Shown here: positions 1 to 10,300 of the stretch, piece by piece | Layout: the number at the start of each line of letters is the position of its first letter | How positions within the stretch are numbered: the stretch's first letter is position 1 | Assembly (NCBI RefSeq): GCF_007859935.1 | Contig: NZ_SJPO01000003.1 | Location: 330,827 to 394,826 of the forward strand | Length of the DNA stretch: 64,000 bases | Direction: 5' to 3' | From: Posidoniimonas polymericola | GTDB lineage: Bacteria; Planctomycetota; Planctomycetia; Pirellulales; Lacipirellulaceae | Position numbers and translations under genes: made by a program | Notes under the pieces: model-generated | The model's database searches: none | What the model saw: only the letters and a program-made list of their open reading frames with translations | What the model was told of the DNA's origin: nothing

Positions 1-98
1 TAACGGGTTGTGGCTAACGGCGGCAAAAGGCCGTGGGGGTTTTGTCCGCCAACTTCGCCAACGGTACGGAACGCAATGCCCGCATCGCAGCCAGTTTT

Positions 99-177
99 GG
101 GAACACTAATAAGCGCTAATCACCGGGGACAGTCCGCCAACCGGGTCATCAGCGCTTATCAGTGTTCCCTTTCTTTT
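99..177 (+). terminator. Long imperfect hairpin followed by a T-rich tract
   Basis: The left arm at 99-126 begins GGGAACACT and contains AAGCGCT. The right arm at 141-169 contains AGCGCTTAT and ends AGTGTTCCC. The arms pair over about 25 positions with a few mismatches. A run of T with one C follows at 170-177, the layout of a plus-strand intrinsic terminator. The length and imperfection would also fit a dispersed palindromic repeat. Confidence 0.5.
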
Positions 178-273
178 TGTCTCGCCTCGCTCGCGTGCTG
201 TTGGGTCGTGGCGCACACCGCTTTATTAGACCACTGGCATGGCCTGCTTTCAGCAACAAACTCCCCAACAATC

Positions 274-294
274 CCCTCCCCCCATGGGGGAGGG
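274..294 (-). terminator. C/G-rich hairpin after the AAA+ ATPase gene
   Basis: CCCTCCCCC at 274-282 and GGGGGAGGG at 286-294 form a perfect 9-bp stem with a 3-nt loop. It starts 8 nt past the stop of the minus-strand ATPase gene, which suggests a transcript end. The T tract on the minus strand is poor, so Rho-independent action is uncertain. Confidence 0.4.
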
Positions 295-302
295 AGTTTA
301 CG

Positions 303-1718
303 CTAAGTCTCGTAAACTACCCGCCCGTGATGCTGCGCCCGGCTGATCTTGTCGGTCGCGTACAACCCGGCGAGCACGAACTCTACGCACGACGCCCGCA
401 CGGCAGGGTCGCTGGCGGTGTTCACTTCGAATGCCTTTTCCCAGGCCGGCGGCACGCGCTCAAGCAGCTCGGCGTAGTGCGAGGAGGGCAGGGTGTCGCC
501 GACCTCGATCTTGACCCCCTCGGCAAAGATCTCGGCGATCTCCATCAGGCCGTGCTCGTCGACGTATTCTTGGAAGACATCGCGGATCGCCTCGGCGATG
601 ATCGCGTCGAGCACCTGCCGCTCGCTCATCTGGTGCGTGCCCATCATGTCGAGCTCCAGCTTGCCCAGCGACGACGAGTACAGGTGCCCCAGGTCACTGA
701 TCCGCGGCACGGACGGCTTCTCGCCGAGCACCGCCGCCCGCTGCCGGGCCGAGGCGATCATTGTGCGGTAGTTGGCGATGCTGAACCGGGCGCTGACGCC
801 CGACTGGTGGTCGATGAACTTGCTCTGCCGCGCGGCGATGCTGATCTGCTCGATCAGCTCCTTCATGAACAGCGGCACGATCACCGGGAAGTCGCCGCCG
901 AGGTCGATGCCGGCTTCTTGCTCGGTGACCTGGATGCCGAGCTCCCGCTCGCGGGGGTAGTGCGTGTGGATCACCGACCCGATGCGGTCCTTGAGCTGCG
1001 GGATCACCTTGCCGCTGCGGTTGTAGGTCGACGGGTTGGCCGAGAACAGGATCAGCACATCGATGTCGAAGTTGATCGGGTAGCCGCGGATCTGCACGTC
1101 TCGCTCTTCGAGGATATTGAACAGGCCGACCTGCACCAGCTCGTCCAGCTCCGGCAACTCGTTGACCGCGAACACGCCGCGGTGCATCCGGGGGATCAGG
1201 CCGAAGTGCAGCGCCTCCTCGGCCGACATGCTGGCGCCGCCGGCCAGCTTGGCCGGGTCGATCTCGCCAATGATGTCGGCGAACTTGGTTCCGGGCGCCA
1301 GCCGCTCGGCGTAGCGTTTGTCACGCGGCCACCACGCGATCGGGACTTCTTCTGGCGGGACATTTTCCACCAGCCGCTTGCAGACGCTGGTGATCGGCGC
1401 CAGCGGGTCGTCGTGCAGTGGCGCTTCGGGGCAGTCGATGTACGGGATCTCCTCGTCGAGGAACCGCACGAGCGCCCGCATCATCCGGCTCTTCCCCTGG
1501 CCCTTCTCGCCGAGGAACAGCATGTCGTGGCCCGAGATCAGCGCCAGGTTGACCTCCGGGATGACGGTGTCGTCGTAGCCCAACAGGCCGGGGAACAGCT
1601 CCTCGCCGCCGCTGAGCATCCGCATGAAATTGTCGCGGATCTCCTGCTTGACGGATTTCGACTTCCAGCCGCTGGCGGTGAGTTCGGCGAGGTTGGTAGG
1701 ACGGTTGTGCTGCGTCAT
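303..1718 (-). CDS. AAA+ ATPase of the magnesium chelatase subunit I (MoxR/BchI-like) type
   Basis: This 471-residue cytosolic ATPase resembles the BchI/ChlI branch of AAA+ proteins. The Walker A motif GEKGQGKS is at residues 70-77. The Walker B region reads [11 protein letters not shown] around 182-192, with Asn where most AAA+ proteins have the first Asp. Sensor 1 fits [12 protein letters not shown] further on, and the sequence continues with [13 protein letters not shown], typical of this branch. As I recall, Asn in Walker B is shared by related stand-alone ATPases in other phyla, so it is probably a family trait and not damage. Such ATPases usually work with a von Willebrand factor A protein, but none is seen nearby. 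There is no chlorophyll or cobalamin gene here, so a chelatase role is not supported. A remodelling or regulatory role is inference. Confidence 0.88.
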   Translation of the reverse strand: MTQHNRPTNLAELTASGWKSKSVKQEIRDNFMRMLSGGEELFPGLLGYDDTVIPEVNLALISGHDMLFLGEKGQGKSRMMRALVRFLDEEIPYIDCPEAPLHDDPLAPITSVCKRLVENVPPEEVPIAWWPRDKRYAERLAPGTKFADIIGEIDPAKLAGGASMSAEEALHFGLIPRMHRGVFAVNELPELDELVQVGLFNILEERDVQIRGYPINFDIDVLILFSANPSTYNRSGKVIPQLKDRIGSVIHTHYPRERELGIQVTEQEAGIDLGGDFPVIVPLFMKELIEQISIAARQSKFIDHQSGVSARFSIANYRTMIASARQRAAVLGEKPSVPRISDLGHLYSSSLGKLELDMMGTHQMSERQVLDAIIAEAIRDVFQEYVDEHGLMEIAEIFAEGVKIEVGDTLPSSHYAELLERVPPAWEKAFEVNTASDPAVRASCVEFVLAGLYATDKISRAQHHGRVVYET

Positions 1719-2108
1719 GCGGTCGCGGGGGGCCGTGATGGTGAGGAAGGGCTAGGTGGGGCGAGTAGATTATAGCGCGGCAGACCCGTGAGCCAAGTTT
1801 CGCGGTTTCCAGCCGGTTTCGACGGGGCGCGAACCTGGCCGGTCGTCGGGTGTCATTGTCACCGAAGCCCACCCGCGGCGCCGCGTGCCCGTCACGAAGG
1901 TGACCTGCACGCCGCCGCCCTGCCTGAGGTCTTAGTCATGCACGCTCTCTCCCTGACTGCCCTGATGCGCCCCCGCTCCTGCTGAGGGCCCGCACCCCCT
2001 TGGGGTCGGCCCCGACGCTTGGTCGGCGGGCGCCGTGCGCCGCAGTTTCTTCCTTGCCACTCGCTGTCGCTCCGCTGAGCGACGCGTTCTTGCCTAGAGA
2101 GCAATCCG
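1719..2108. other. Intergenic region between divergent genes
   Basis: This stretch separates the minus-strand ATPase from the plus-strand RbfA-like gene and must hold both promoters. I see no convincing protein. A small dyad GTCGCT/AGCGAC lies about 30 nt before the RbfA-like start. Nothing else stands out. Confidence 0.5.
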
Positions 2109-2546
2109 ATGGTCCTCGATAAACGTACGCGCGAGCAGATGCTCGCCCATTGTGGAGCGATCCACCCCGACGACGGGGTCGACCCCCGCCATGCAGCCCG
2201 GCAACAAGTCGGCCAATCGCGACGCGGCGGCTGCCGCGGCCGCAAGACGCGGCAGCTGTGCCAGCAGATCGGCCAGACGCTCGACTTGCTGTTCGCCGAA
2301 GGGGTGGACGGCCTGGAGCTGTCCGACCTGCGGGTTGTGTCGGTGCGGGCCGCTACCGACAACTCGCGGATGCTGGTCACCGTGGTCGCCGACGACCTCG
2401 ACCAGCCGTTCCGACGCGAGCTGCTGGCGAGCCGCTTGCAGCGTTTGGCCGGCAGACTGCGGACCGAGGTCGCCCAGGCGATCACCCGCCGCCGGGCGCC
2501 GGTGCTGACGTTCGTGGTCCTCGGCCACGAGGCCGAGGCCGCCTAA
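2109..2546 (+). CDS. RbfA-like protein (ribosome-binding factor A fold)
   Basis: The predicted protein has 145 residues. The part from about residue 48 resembles RbfA: a helix (RQLCQQIGQTLDLLF), a strand segment LRVVSVRAATDNSRMLVTVV, a helix with LQRLAGRLRTEVAQAI, and the ending RRRAPVLTFVV, which matches the RbfA pattern of two strands, a helix and a final (V/L)PxLxF strand. RbfA binds the 30S subunit and helps mature 16S rRNA. The N-terminal 45 residues are Arg/Gly-rich and not recognisable, and the usual partners infB and truB are absent, so this could be a diverged paralogue. A strong intrinsic terminator follows 18 nt after the stop, so it is probably transcribed alone. The family call is tentative. 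Confidence 0.5.
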   Translation: MVLDKRTREQMLAHCGAIHPDDGVDPRHAARQQVGQSRRGGCRGRKTRQLCQQIGQTLDLLFAEGVDGLELSDLRVVSVRAATDNSRMLVTVVADDLDQPFRRELLASRLQRLAGRLRTEVAQAITRRRAPVLTFVVLGHEAEAA

Positions 2547-2563
2547 TCGGCGAAAACCGCGAT

Positions 2564-2598
2564 AAACGGCCGTGCGTCGCGTGACGCACGGCCGTTTT
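2564..2598 (+). terminator. Strong intrinsic terminator after the RbfA-like gene
   Basis: A perfect 15-bp stem (AAACGGCCGTGCGTC at 2564-2578 pairs with 2583-2597) closes a GCGT loop and is followed by TTTTGT. It lies 18 nt downstream of the stop codon at 2544-2546. Confidence 0.9.
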
Positions 2599-2671
2599 GT
2601 CGGCCTAGGTACCCAATTGCCAGCCCTTTTGGGCTTTGATGGATTACCTAGATTCACAGGCTTGTCTGCCC

Positions 2672-5110
2672 ATGCCCCGTCGTTCACCCCGCGCCGATCG
2701 CCGCCCAAACCGCCGCCGGACGCGTCTGAATACCGAGCGACTCGAGCCCCGCTGCCTGATGAGCGGCGACGCGGGCCTGGTCGTCACCGCCGCCGTGGAC
2801 GTCGACGACTCGGCAGGGGTCGTGCTGGGCGACCAGCAGCCGGCCACTGCCGAGAGCACGACCCTCAACTCCCGCGAGGAGGTGCGGGCGTGGCTCACCG
2901 CCGAGATCGACCGCCGGTACGGCGAGCTGTTCGGGCAGACCTGGGAGAATGCCTGGATCGTGTGCGGCGACTTCGACCTCGTTGCAACGCCGGTGCTGTT
3001 CGCGGCGAACGATAGCTTCTTGAGAACGGCGGTGACCAACACCGCCAGCTTCTCCACCACGAACGTCCAGGTCGAAGGCGTCGACGAGGCCGACCTGGTC
3101 GAGACCGACGGCAAGTTTGTCTACATCGTCTCCGGCAAGCAGCTGGTGATCGTCGACGTCCGCGACCCCGACAGCCCGCAGGTGGCGTCGCGCGTCGGGC
3201 TCGATTCAGCACCGACCGGGATGTACCTGTCTGACGGGCGGCTGACGCTGGTTTCGTCGAGTGCAACCGCCGCATCGACTTCCGGAATCACGCTACTCGG
3301 TTCGTGGGGCTACTACGGCGCCGGTCCGACGGCCACCACGGTCGACGTGATCGACATTAGCGCCCCTGACCAACCGGCTCTGATCAGCCGGACCGAGTTC
3401 GCTGGCCAACTCGTCGCCTCGCGGATGGTCGATGGCGAGCTGCGGTTGGTACTGAGGGAAGCTCCTCCCCACACGGCACTGTTGCCGCAACCGATGCTCC
3501 TAAACGGTTCCTCGGGGCAAACGGATGTCTACGTAACCAGCTACACCTACGAGTCTCGCGAGGCGTACCTCGACCGTGTGCTCGACGCGGCCGTGCAGCA
3601 GCTGGCGGGCGGGCACCGCACATTCGACGGCATGGGCGAGGTAATCCAAGACACCGGCGAGACAACCTGGAGCACCAGCGATTTGCTGGAGCGGATTGCG
3701 GGGCTAAATGCTTTTGAGCTGAGTTTTACTAGCTACGGAGAGTCGACAGTGACGGTCGCCACGATCGACACGCAGGCGGCGACGCCGCGGGTGGTCGACA
3801 CGCACGAGTTCCAGGCCGATGGCCAGCTCACCGTCTACGCGACCGAAGACGATCTGTATTTCTTTTCAAGCGGCGGCTACGTGTTCTCGAGCGACGGCCG
3901 CTTCACTCAGTCGCCAACGACGATCCACAAGTTCTCGTTCGCCGGCAAGTCGGGTCAGATCCAACTGGCCGCCACCGGCGAGCTCGACGGCGTTCCACTC
4001 AACCAGTTCAGCATCGACGAGCACGACGGCTATCTGCGGGTGGTGAGCAGCAGCGCGACCTGGAATGGCGATCACCAGCTCACGGTGTTCAAGCAGCAGG
4101 GCGCCAAGCTCGTGCAGGTCGGCGAGGTCGACGGCCTCGCGCCGGGAGAACAGGTCTACTCGGTCCGTTTCTTGGGCGAGCGGGCGTTCTTCGTCACCTT
4201 CCGTCAGATCGACCCGCTGTTCGCCGTCGACCTGAGCGACCCGACCGACCCGCAAGTGATGGGCGAGCTCAAGCTGCCGGGCTACAGCGACTACCTGCAA
4301 CCGATCGATGAGAACACGCTGCTGGCAATCGGCCGCGGCGCCGACGAAAACAGCGGCCTGTTCGAGGAGTTGCAGGTCTCGCTGTTCGATGTGACGGACC
4401 TCGCGAACCCGGTGCTGATCGACCGCTACTCGTTCGAGGGCGAACGCAGCACGGCCACCATCGCGACCGGCAACCGCTGGATCCGTGGCGACGGCGACCA
4501 CCACGCCGTGAGCTACTTCGCCGACCAGGGCCTGCTGGCTCTTCCCGTTCACAGCGAATCTCAACACCGGTTCTTCGGTGACCAGCCGGTTGGCGGCCTC
4601 AATGGCCTCCAGCTCTTGCGGCTCGACCCCGAATCAGGGATCACCGCGGAGACGCTCCTCGAGCACGACCAGTCGATCGCCCGCTCGCTCCGCGTCGGCG
4701 AACACCTGATCGCGGTGTCCGAGGGCCGGCTTACGACCCACCGCTTTGCCGATCTGGCGGGGGCGCCCTCGGGGGTGAGCTGGAACGACCAGCCGACGGA
4801 CGAGCTGAACTTCGAACGCAACAAGTCCGCCGCCTGGGCCGCGGCGCACGCCGACGCGTCGGTCGATGACGCGGACGACGTCGACGCGACGCTTGCTGAG
4901 GAAGACTCGCTCGGCTCAGCCTCCCACCTGCACGATCAGGCGCTGCGGCAGCTTGCGCAGCTGAGTGCCCGCCGGCCGCTGCCCACCGCGCGGCCGTCAA
5001 CAGGGCCGATACCCGAGGCGTCTTTCGCCGTCGACACTGTCGCCGACGCGGCTCCGGCCAGGCCATCGGTGGCGCCGCCGTGGCGCGGCTCGGTGACCGC
5101 CCGCCGCTAG
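2672..5110 (+). CDS. Exported beta-propeller protein with LEPR-XLL N-terminus
   Basis: This 812-residue protein begins with an Arg-rich stretch and the sequence LEPRCLMSGD at residues 25-34, the planctomycete LEPR-XLL signature found at the N-terminus of large exported proteins. From about residue 133, VEGVDEADLVETDGKFVYIV opens the C-terminal beta-propeller domain distantly related to WD-40 (COG4880/Beta_propel family). Many blade-like strands of the form LVIVDVRDPDSPQ follow, to about residue 690. The last 100 residues are acidic and then Pro/Ala-rich, with no recognised anchor. An ATG at 2639 in the same frame is an alternative start; 2672 was chosen because it leaves a short tail before the signature, as in the CotH-like gene. 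The stop shares a CTAG palindrome with the convergent gene. Its ligand is unknown. Confidence 0.88.
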   Translation: MPRRSPRADRRPNRRRTRLNTERLEPRCLMSGDAGLVVTAAVDVDDSAGVVLGDQQPATAESTTLNSREEVRAWLTAEIDRRYGELFGQTWENAWIVCGDFDLVATPVLFAANDSFLRTAVTNTASFSTTNVQVEGVDEADLVETDGKFVYIVSGKQLVIVDVRDPDSPQVASRVGLDSAPTGMYLSDGRLTLVSSSATAASTSGITLLGSWGYYGAGPTATTVDVIDISAPDQPALISRTEFAGQLVASRMVDGELRLVLREAPPHTALLPQPMLLNGSSGQTDVYVTSYTYESREAYLDRVLDAAVQQLAGGHRTFDGMGEVIQDTGETTWSTSDLLERIAGLNAFELSFTSYGESTVTVATIDTQAATPRVVDTHEFQADGQLTVYATEDDLYFFSSGGYVFSSDGRFTQSPTTIHKFSFAGKSGQIQLAATGELDGVPLNQFSIDEHDGYLRVVSSSATWNGDHQLTVFKQQGAKLVQVGEVDGLAPGEQVYSVRFLGERAFFVTFRQIDPLFAVDLSDPTDPQVMGELKLPGYSDYLQPIDENTLLAIGRGADENSGLFEELQVSLFDVTDLANPVLIDRYSFEGERSTATIATGNRWIRGDGDHHAVSYFADQGLLALPVHSESQHRFFGDQPVGGLNGLQLLRLDPESGITAETLLEHDQSIARSLRVGEHLIAVSEGRLTTHRFADLAGAPSGVSWNDQPTDELNFERNKSAAWAAAHADASVDDADDVDATLAEEDSLGSASHLHDQALRQLAQLSARRPLPTARPSTGPIPEASFAVDTVADAAPARPSVAPPWRGSVTARR

Positions 5111-7050
5111 TCGCGGTCGGCTGCGTAGTACAAGAACCCGTCCTCGGCGCCGATCAACAGCTCTGGCACGCGATCGCGGTTCCAGTCGACCGTGGTCGGG
5201 CTGGTGGTGTGCCCGGCCAGGCGCCGCTCGGCGAGTCGCTTGCCGCTGGCGAATACCGCGTTGTCCGGACCGCCGGTGTTCTCGAGCAACTCGACGCTCG
5301 GGCCGTTGGCCAGCAGGTCGAGGTCGCCGTCGGCGTCCCAGTCGACCAGGCAAAGCTTGCGGCGTCCGCTCCTGCCGGCGCGGCCCTCGGTCAGGCGGAG
5401 CAGGCCGGCGGACTGCGGCGGCTGGGAGTCCGCCGCGGCCGTATGGAACAGCCGCTCGCCGGGCGCCACGCGGAAGTCGGTTTGGTCGGGCACGCCGCGG
5501 TACAGCGTCAGGTAGCCCTCCGGGTCGAGCATCACGAGGTCTATGGTGTTGTCGCGGTCCCAGTCGATGGCGATCGGCGTGGTCCGCCACTGCGTGACCA
5601 GCTCGTCCTCGGCAGGGTCCCACCAGTTCCACTCCGGCTTCGGCGCGGGGCCCTGCCAGTCGACTTTCACCGGCCGGGGGCCGGCCAGCACGGGCTTGCC
5701 GGGCTCGCCGACGTTCGGCAGCCACTCGATCTTGCCCCAGATCGAGTTGTAGACAATGTCTAACAGGCCGTCGCCGTTGAGGTCGGCCACGGTCTGCGTG
5801 GTGTAGCCCCACTTCGACTCGCACGGTCCCTGGATGGAGCCGTTCTCGCCGGCCTGCACCCGCAGCACCCGGCCGTCGGCCCGCAGGTGCACCGGCTCGG
5901 CCCAGGTGGGGGTCGCCTGGCCGGCGGGCCTGCCGAGGTTCTCGATGAAGCCGATGAACCCGGCCGAGTTGCCGGCGATGAGGTCGGGGTCGCCGTCGTT
6001 GTCCCAGTCGCACGAAACCGGCGTGACCAGCGCGCCGTAGTTGAGGTCTTCGGCCTGCTGCCGGAAGAACACCGGCGGCTTGAAGACCGGCACGCCATCG
6101 GCCACCTGGCCGGTGTGCTCCACCAGCGCGACGCGGCCGTCCTCCTGGCCGACCACGAGGTCGACGTCGCCGTCGGCGTCCCAGTCGATGGCCGTGGGGA
6201 CGATCATGCAGAGCTCCATGCGGAGCGGCTCGCCGTTGCGGGCGAGCGGCCGGCCGGCGGCGTAGACCGGCTCGGCCCGGCTGCCGGTGTTCTCAAAATA
6301 GGTGAAACCGTCGACGAACTCGCCGCACAGGAGGTCGAGGTCGCCGTCGGCGTCGAAGTCGGCCAGGCAGGGGCTCGGCATGCCGTAGACGTCGATCTCG
6401 GCTCCGCCGGCCCGCAGCTTGACCGGCTCGTCGTACTCGGGGGTGTCGTTCGTGCCGCGGTTCAGGGCGACCAGCACGTACCCGTGCAGCGGGCCGTTGG
6501 TCCACTCGCCCTGGTCGTTGTAGGCGTTGTCCCAGCCGTAGTCGCCCCAGTAGCCGACGCCGATCACCATGTCGACCAGGCCGTCGTGGTTGTAGTCGAC
6601 CAGCTTCCGCTGGTCGGCCCGCGTGCGGCCATTGCCAACCTTCATCTTGCCGGGCGGGTGCGCGACCTGCTTCTCGAAGCGCCCGCCAAGGAAGTCGACA
6701 TACTCCTTGCCGGGCGTCAGCACCCGTGGGGCGCCGTCGACGTGGCTGAGCGAGATGTTCGCCACGCCGCGGCCGACCAGCTTGCCCGGCCGGAAGACCG
6801 GCGCCTCGCCGCTTGGGTTCTCGAAGAAGTAGATCCCGTTGGACGGCACGTCGGGGCACGAGACCACCAGGTCGAGGTCGCCGTCGGCGTCCCAATCCAT
6901 CGGCAGCGGCCACGCCCAGAGCCCTACCTTCAGGTCGACCGTCAGGCCAGGGTGGTTGTACGGCAGCCGCTGGAGGTCGTGCTCGGCGGCACGGGCCGGC
7001 GAGGTCAGCAGGGCGGCAATCAGCGTCACAAGCAGGCAGGGGCGCGTCAT
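5107..7050 (-). CDS. Secreted VCBS/FG-GAP repeat protein
   Basis: This 647-residue protein starts with a signal peptide (residues 1-21, ending SPARAAEHD). Repeats of the type DWDADGDLDLVV recur about every 55-100 residues, for example at WDWDADGD-like, DFDADGDLDLLCGE and DWDNDGDPDLIAGN sites. These are the calcium-binding loops of VCBS/FG-GAP blades, which build an integrin-alpha-like propeller. Such proteins are common on planctomycete cells and may bind ligands or polysaccharide; no catalytic motif is seen. The stop codon overlaps that of the convergent beta-propeller gene by 4 bp. It is divergent from the CotH-like gene, 275 bp from that gene's proposed start. Confidence 0.88.
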   Translation of the reverse strand: MTRPCLLVTLIAALLTSPARAAEHDLQRLPYNHPGLTVDLKVGLWAWPLPMDWDADGDLDLVVSCPDVPSNGIYFFENPSGEAPVFRPGKLVGRGVANISLSHVDGAPRVLTPGKEYVDFLGGRFEKQVAHPPGKMKVGNGRTRADQRKLVDYNHDGLVDMVIGVGYWGDYGWDNAYNDQGEWTNGPLHGYVLVALNRGTNDTPEYDEPVKLRAGGAEIDVYGMPSPCLADFDADGDLDLLCGEFVDGFTYFENTGSRAEPVYAAGRPLARNGEPLRMELCMIVPTAIDWDADGDVDLVVGQEDGRVALVEHTGQVADGVPVFKPPVFFRQQAEDLNYGALVTPVSCDWDNDGDPDLIAGNSAGFIGFIENLGRPAGQATPTWAEPVHLRADGRVLRVQAGENGSIQGPCESKWGYTTQTVADLNGDGLLDIVYNSIWGKIEWLPNVGEPGKPVLAGPRPVKVDWQGPAPKPEWNWWDPAEDELVTQWRTTPIAIDWDRDNTIDLVMLDPEGYLTLYRGVPDQTDFRVAPGERLFHTAAADSQPPQSAGLLRLTEGRAGRSGRRKLCLVDWDADGDLDLLANGPSVELLENTGGPDNAVFASGKRLAERRLAGHTTSPTTVDWNRDRVPELLIGAEDGFLYYAADRD

Positions 7051-7325
7051 ATTGGACAGACCAGGTGAGCGGGAAACGACGCCGTCGAGTATAGGGGGAC
7101 GCCAAAGCGGAAGCTACTTTGGCGAATTTGGACGGTTTTTGTGTGAGAAATCACGCCTGCTTACCATGGAGTATTACCAAGAGTTCCGCTCGTCCTCCCC
7201 CTCGCAGCTGTCTTGGCAAGGGAACGATCGACCCCCCCCGGCAGCTATTGCTGCCACCCGCCAGCGGCGTGCTGTGCTGGCAAGAATCCTCCTTGAACGA
7301 TCTCGATGCTCCCGGCGAGGCGGCT

Positions 7326-10300
7326 ATGTCACGTGGTAGGCGACGCTTTTCTTCATCCCAGGTGCGTTTTGAGCAGCTGGAGTCGCGTTGCCTGATGGCG
7401 GCCGACGTCGTGATCTCCGAGTTCCTGGCCTCCAACAGCGGCGGCCTCGAGGACGGCGACGGCGACTCGTCCGACTGGGTCGAGCTCTACAACACGACCT
7501 CCGGCCCGATCGACCTCGGCGGCTACTACCTGACCGACGACAGCGGCGAGCTCACCAAGTGGTCGTTCCCGTCGGGCGCGACGATCGGGGCCAACAGCAC
7601 GCTCGTGGTGTTCGCCTCGGACAAGGACGCGGCCGGTCCCGCCGGCGAGCTGCACACCAACTTCAAGCTCTCGGCCGGCGGCGAGTACCTCGGCCTGGTC
7701 GCGCCGGACGGCGTGAGCGTGCTGCACGACTACGCGCCGGAGTTCCCGTCTCAGGAGACCAACATCTCCTACGGCTTGTCGATGTCTTCGACCGAACTCA
7801 CGCTGGTCGACGACCAGTCGCCGATGCGGTACCTCGTGCCGACCAGCGGCGCGGTCGACTCGGTGTGGCGGGACCCTGCGTTCGACGACAGCGGCTGGAC
7901 GCTCGCCACCGCGGGGCTGGGGTACGAGAACAGCCCCGGCAGCTCGACCTCCTACGCCTCGCTGATCGACGCGTCCGTTCCGAGCGGCGTTAGGTCCGCC
8001 TACACGCGGTTCGAGTTCGCGGTCGCCGACCCCGACGCGGTCGACTCGCTGCGGCTCGGCATGATCTACGACGACGGCTTCGTGGCGTACCTCAACGGCG
8101 TGCCGATCGCGTCGGCCAACGCGCCGGCGAGCCCGGCCTGGAACTCGACCGCGGGCTCGATCTTCCGCGGCGACGAGGTCGTGCTGGCGGACTACGTCGA
8201 GTTCGACGTCAGCGCCCACGCCGACCTGCTGTCTGCGTCCGGCAACGTGCTGGCGATCCACGCGCTCAACCAGTCGAGCAGCTCCGACATGCTGATGGTC
8301 CCGCGGCTGGTAGGCGCGAGCAGCGACCTGGTCGAGCCGCTGGAGGAGGGCGTGTTCGCGACCCCCACGCCCGGCGCCGCCAACGGCGCGGTCTTCGCCG
8401 GGATCGTGGCCGACACCAAATTCAGCGTCGACCGTGGGTTCTACGAAGCGCCCGTCACGGTCGAGATCACCTCGGCCACGCCCGGCGCGATGATCGTCTA
8501 CACGACCGACGGCTCGGCGCCCACGGTCGACACGCAGCACAACATCACCAACGGCGTGCTCTACACCGGCGGCTTGACCCTCTCTCAGACCACCAACCTC
8601 CGCGCCGCGGCGTTCAAGCAGGGGATGATCGCGACCAACGTCGACACGCAGACCTACTTCTTCGTCGCGGACATCGTGCAGCAGACCTACTCCTCGGCGC
8701 TGGCGTCGGGGCTGCCGTCGTGGTGGGGGAGCCGGCCGGCCGACTACGGGCTCGACCCCGATGTCATCGGCCCGGGCGACCTGTACCGGGGGATCTACGC
8801 CGCGCAGATCGAGTCGAGCCTGCTGGCGATCCCGTCGGTCTCGCTGACCCTCGACAGCGACGACTTCTTCGGGCCCGGCGGCATCTACTCGAACCCCACC
8901 GCCACCGGCGTGCAGTGGGAGCGGGCCGTGTCGGCCGAGGTGGTCGACCCCACCGGCGAGATCAGCTTGCAGGTCGACGCCGGGCTGCGGATCCACGGGG
9001 CGGCGTCCCGTTCGTTGTCGCTCAAGAACGGGCTGCGGCTGCTGTTCAAGAGCGAGTACGGCGACAGCAAGCTCGACTACCCATTCTTCGGCGCCGGCGT
9101 TGACTCGTTCGACACGATCGTGCTCCGCCCCCACTTCAACGACGGCTGGGGCTGGGACGGCGCCCTCGGCGACCCGCTCTACACCCGCGACCAGTGGTTC
9201 CGCGACACGCAGGCCGCGATGGGTCACGAGTCGTCCCGCGGCAACCTGATGCACCTGTACGTCAACGGCCAGTACTGGGGGCTGTACAACCCGAGCGAGC
9301 GGCCCGACGACTCCTGGTCCGCCGAGACCTACGGCGGCGAGAAGGATGAGTACGACGTCATGGTCGCCGACGGCGTGCACAGCGGCACGGGCGACGCCTA
9401 CCAGACGATGCTGTCGCTCGCCGGGGCCGTGTTGAACGGCTCGACGGACGAGGCCCGCTACGCCGCCTACCAGCAGCTGCAGGGCAACCTTCCGAACGGC
9501 ATGAACGACCCCGCGGCCGAGGACTACCTGGATGTCGTGAACTACATCGACTACATGATCCTCTGCCACTACGGCGGCAACAACGACTGGCCCGACCGCA
9601 ACTGGTACGCCTCCCGGCGGCAGGGGGAAGAGAGCGAGGGCTTCAAGTTTGTCGCCTGGGACAGCGAGATCTCGCTCGCGCTCAGCGACCGCACCAGCCT
9701 GTTCGAGAACAACCTCGCGCAGACGGTCGGCGCGGCCGAGGCCTACGGCATCCTCCGCAACTACGAGGAGTTCCGACTGCAGTTTGCCGACCGCATCCAC
9801 GAGCACCTGTACAACGGCGGCGCGCTGTACGTCAACCCGGCCAGCCCCACGTACGACCCGGCCCACCCCGAGGACAACGTCCCCGCGGCCCGCTTCGCCG
9901 GCATCGCCGAGCAGGTCGGCCAGGCGATTGTCGCCGAGTCGGCCCGCTGGGGCGACCAGCACGTCAGCACGCCCCGCACCAAGAACAACGACTGGCAGCC
10001 GTCGCTCGACTACATGCTCGACGAGTACTTCCGCGACCGCCACGGCATCGTGCTCGCGCAGTGGCGGCAACGCGACCTGTACCCCGACGCCGACGCCCCC
10101 GAGCTGCTGATCGGCGGGGCCCGCCAGCACGGCGGCACGATCGCCGCGGGCGACCTGCTCGGCTTCCAGGACCCGAACGCCAACCAGTCCGGGACCATCT
10201 ACTACACCACCGACGGCGCCGACCCGCGGCTGGTCGGCGGAGCCGTCAACGCGGCCAGCGCGAGCGTCTTTACGGGCAGCGTCGCCCTGTCGGCCGACAC

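Larger units (their letters stand above)
1..302. other. Gene-free left edge of the window
   Basis: No reading frame here looks like a protein: the candidates are short, arginine-rich or serine-rich and overlap inverted repeats. The stretch holds two hairpins, listed separately at 99-177 and 274-294. The first would end a plus-strand gene lying before the window; the second lies directly after the minus-strand ATPase gene. Confidence 0.6.

Noticed and set aside
303..1718. Magnesium or cobalt chelatase subunit assignment
   Set aside because: The ATPase fold fits, but no partner subunits or cofactor pathway genes are in the window.
162..1775. Long open frame on the plus strand opposite the AAA+ ATPase
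   Set aside because: Its translation is rich in Arg, His, Val and Asp with no motifs and mirrors the true gene. High G+C makes antisense frames stay open.
2639..2671. Upstream ATG for the beta-propeller protein
   Set aside because: Possible, but it adds 11 residues without a conserved character; the start at 2672 leaves a tail like that of the other LEPR-XLL protein.
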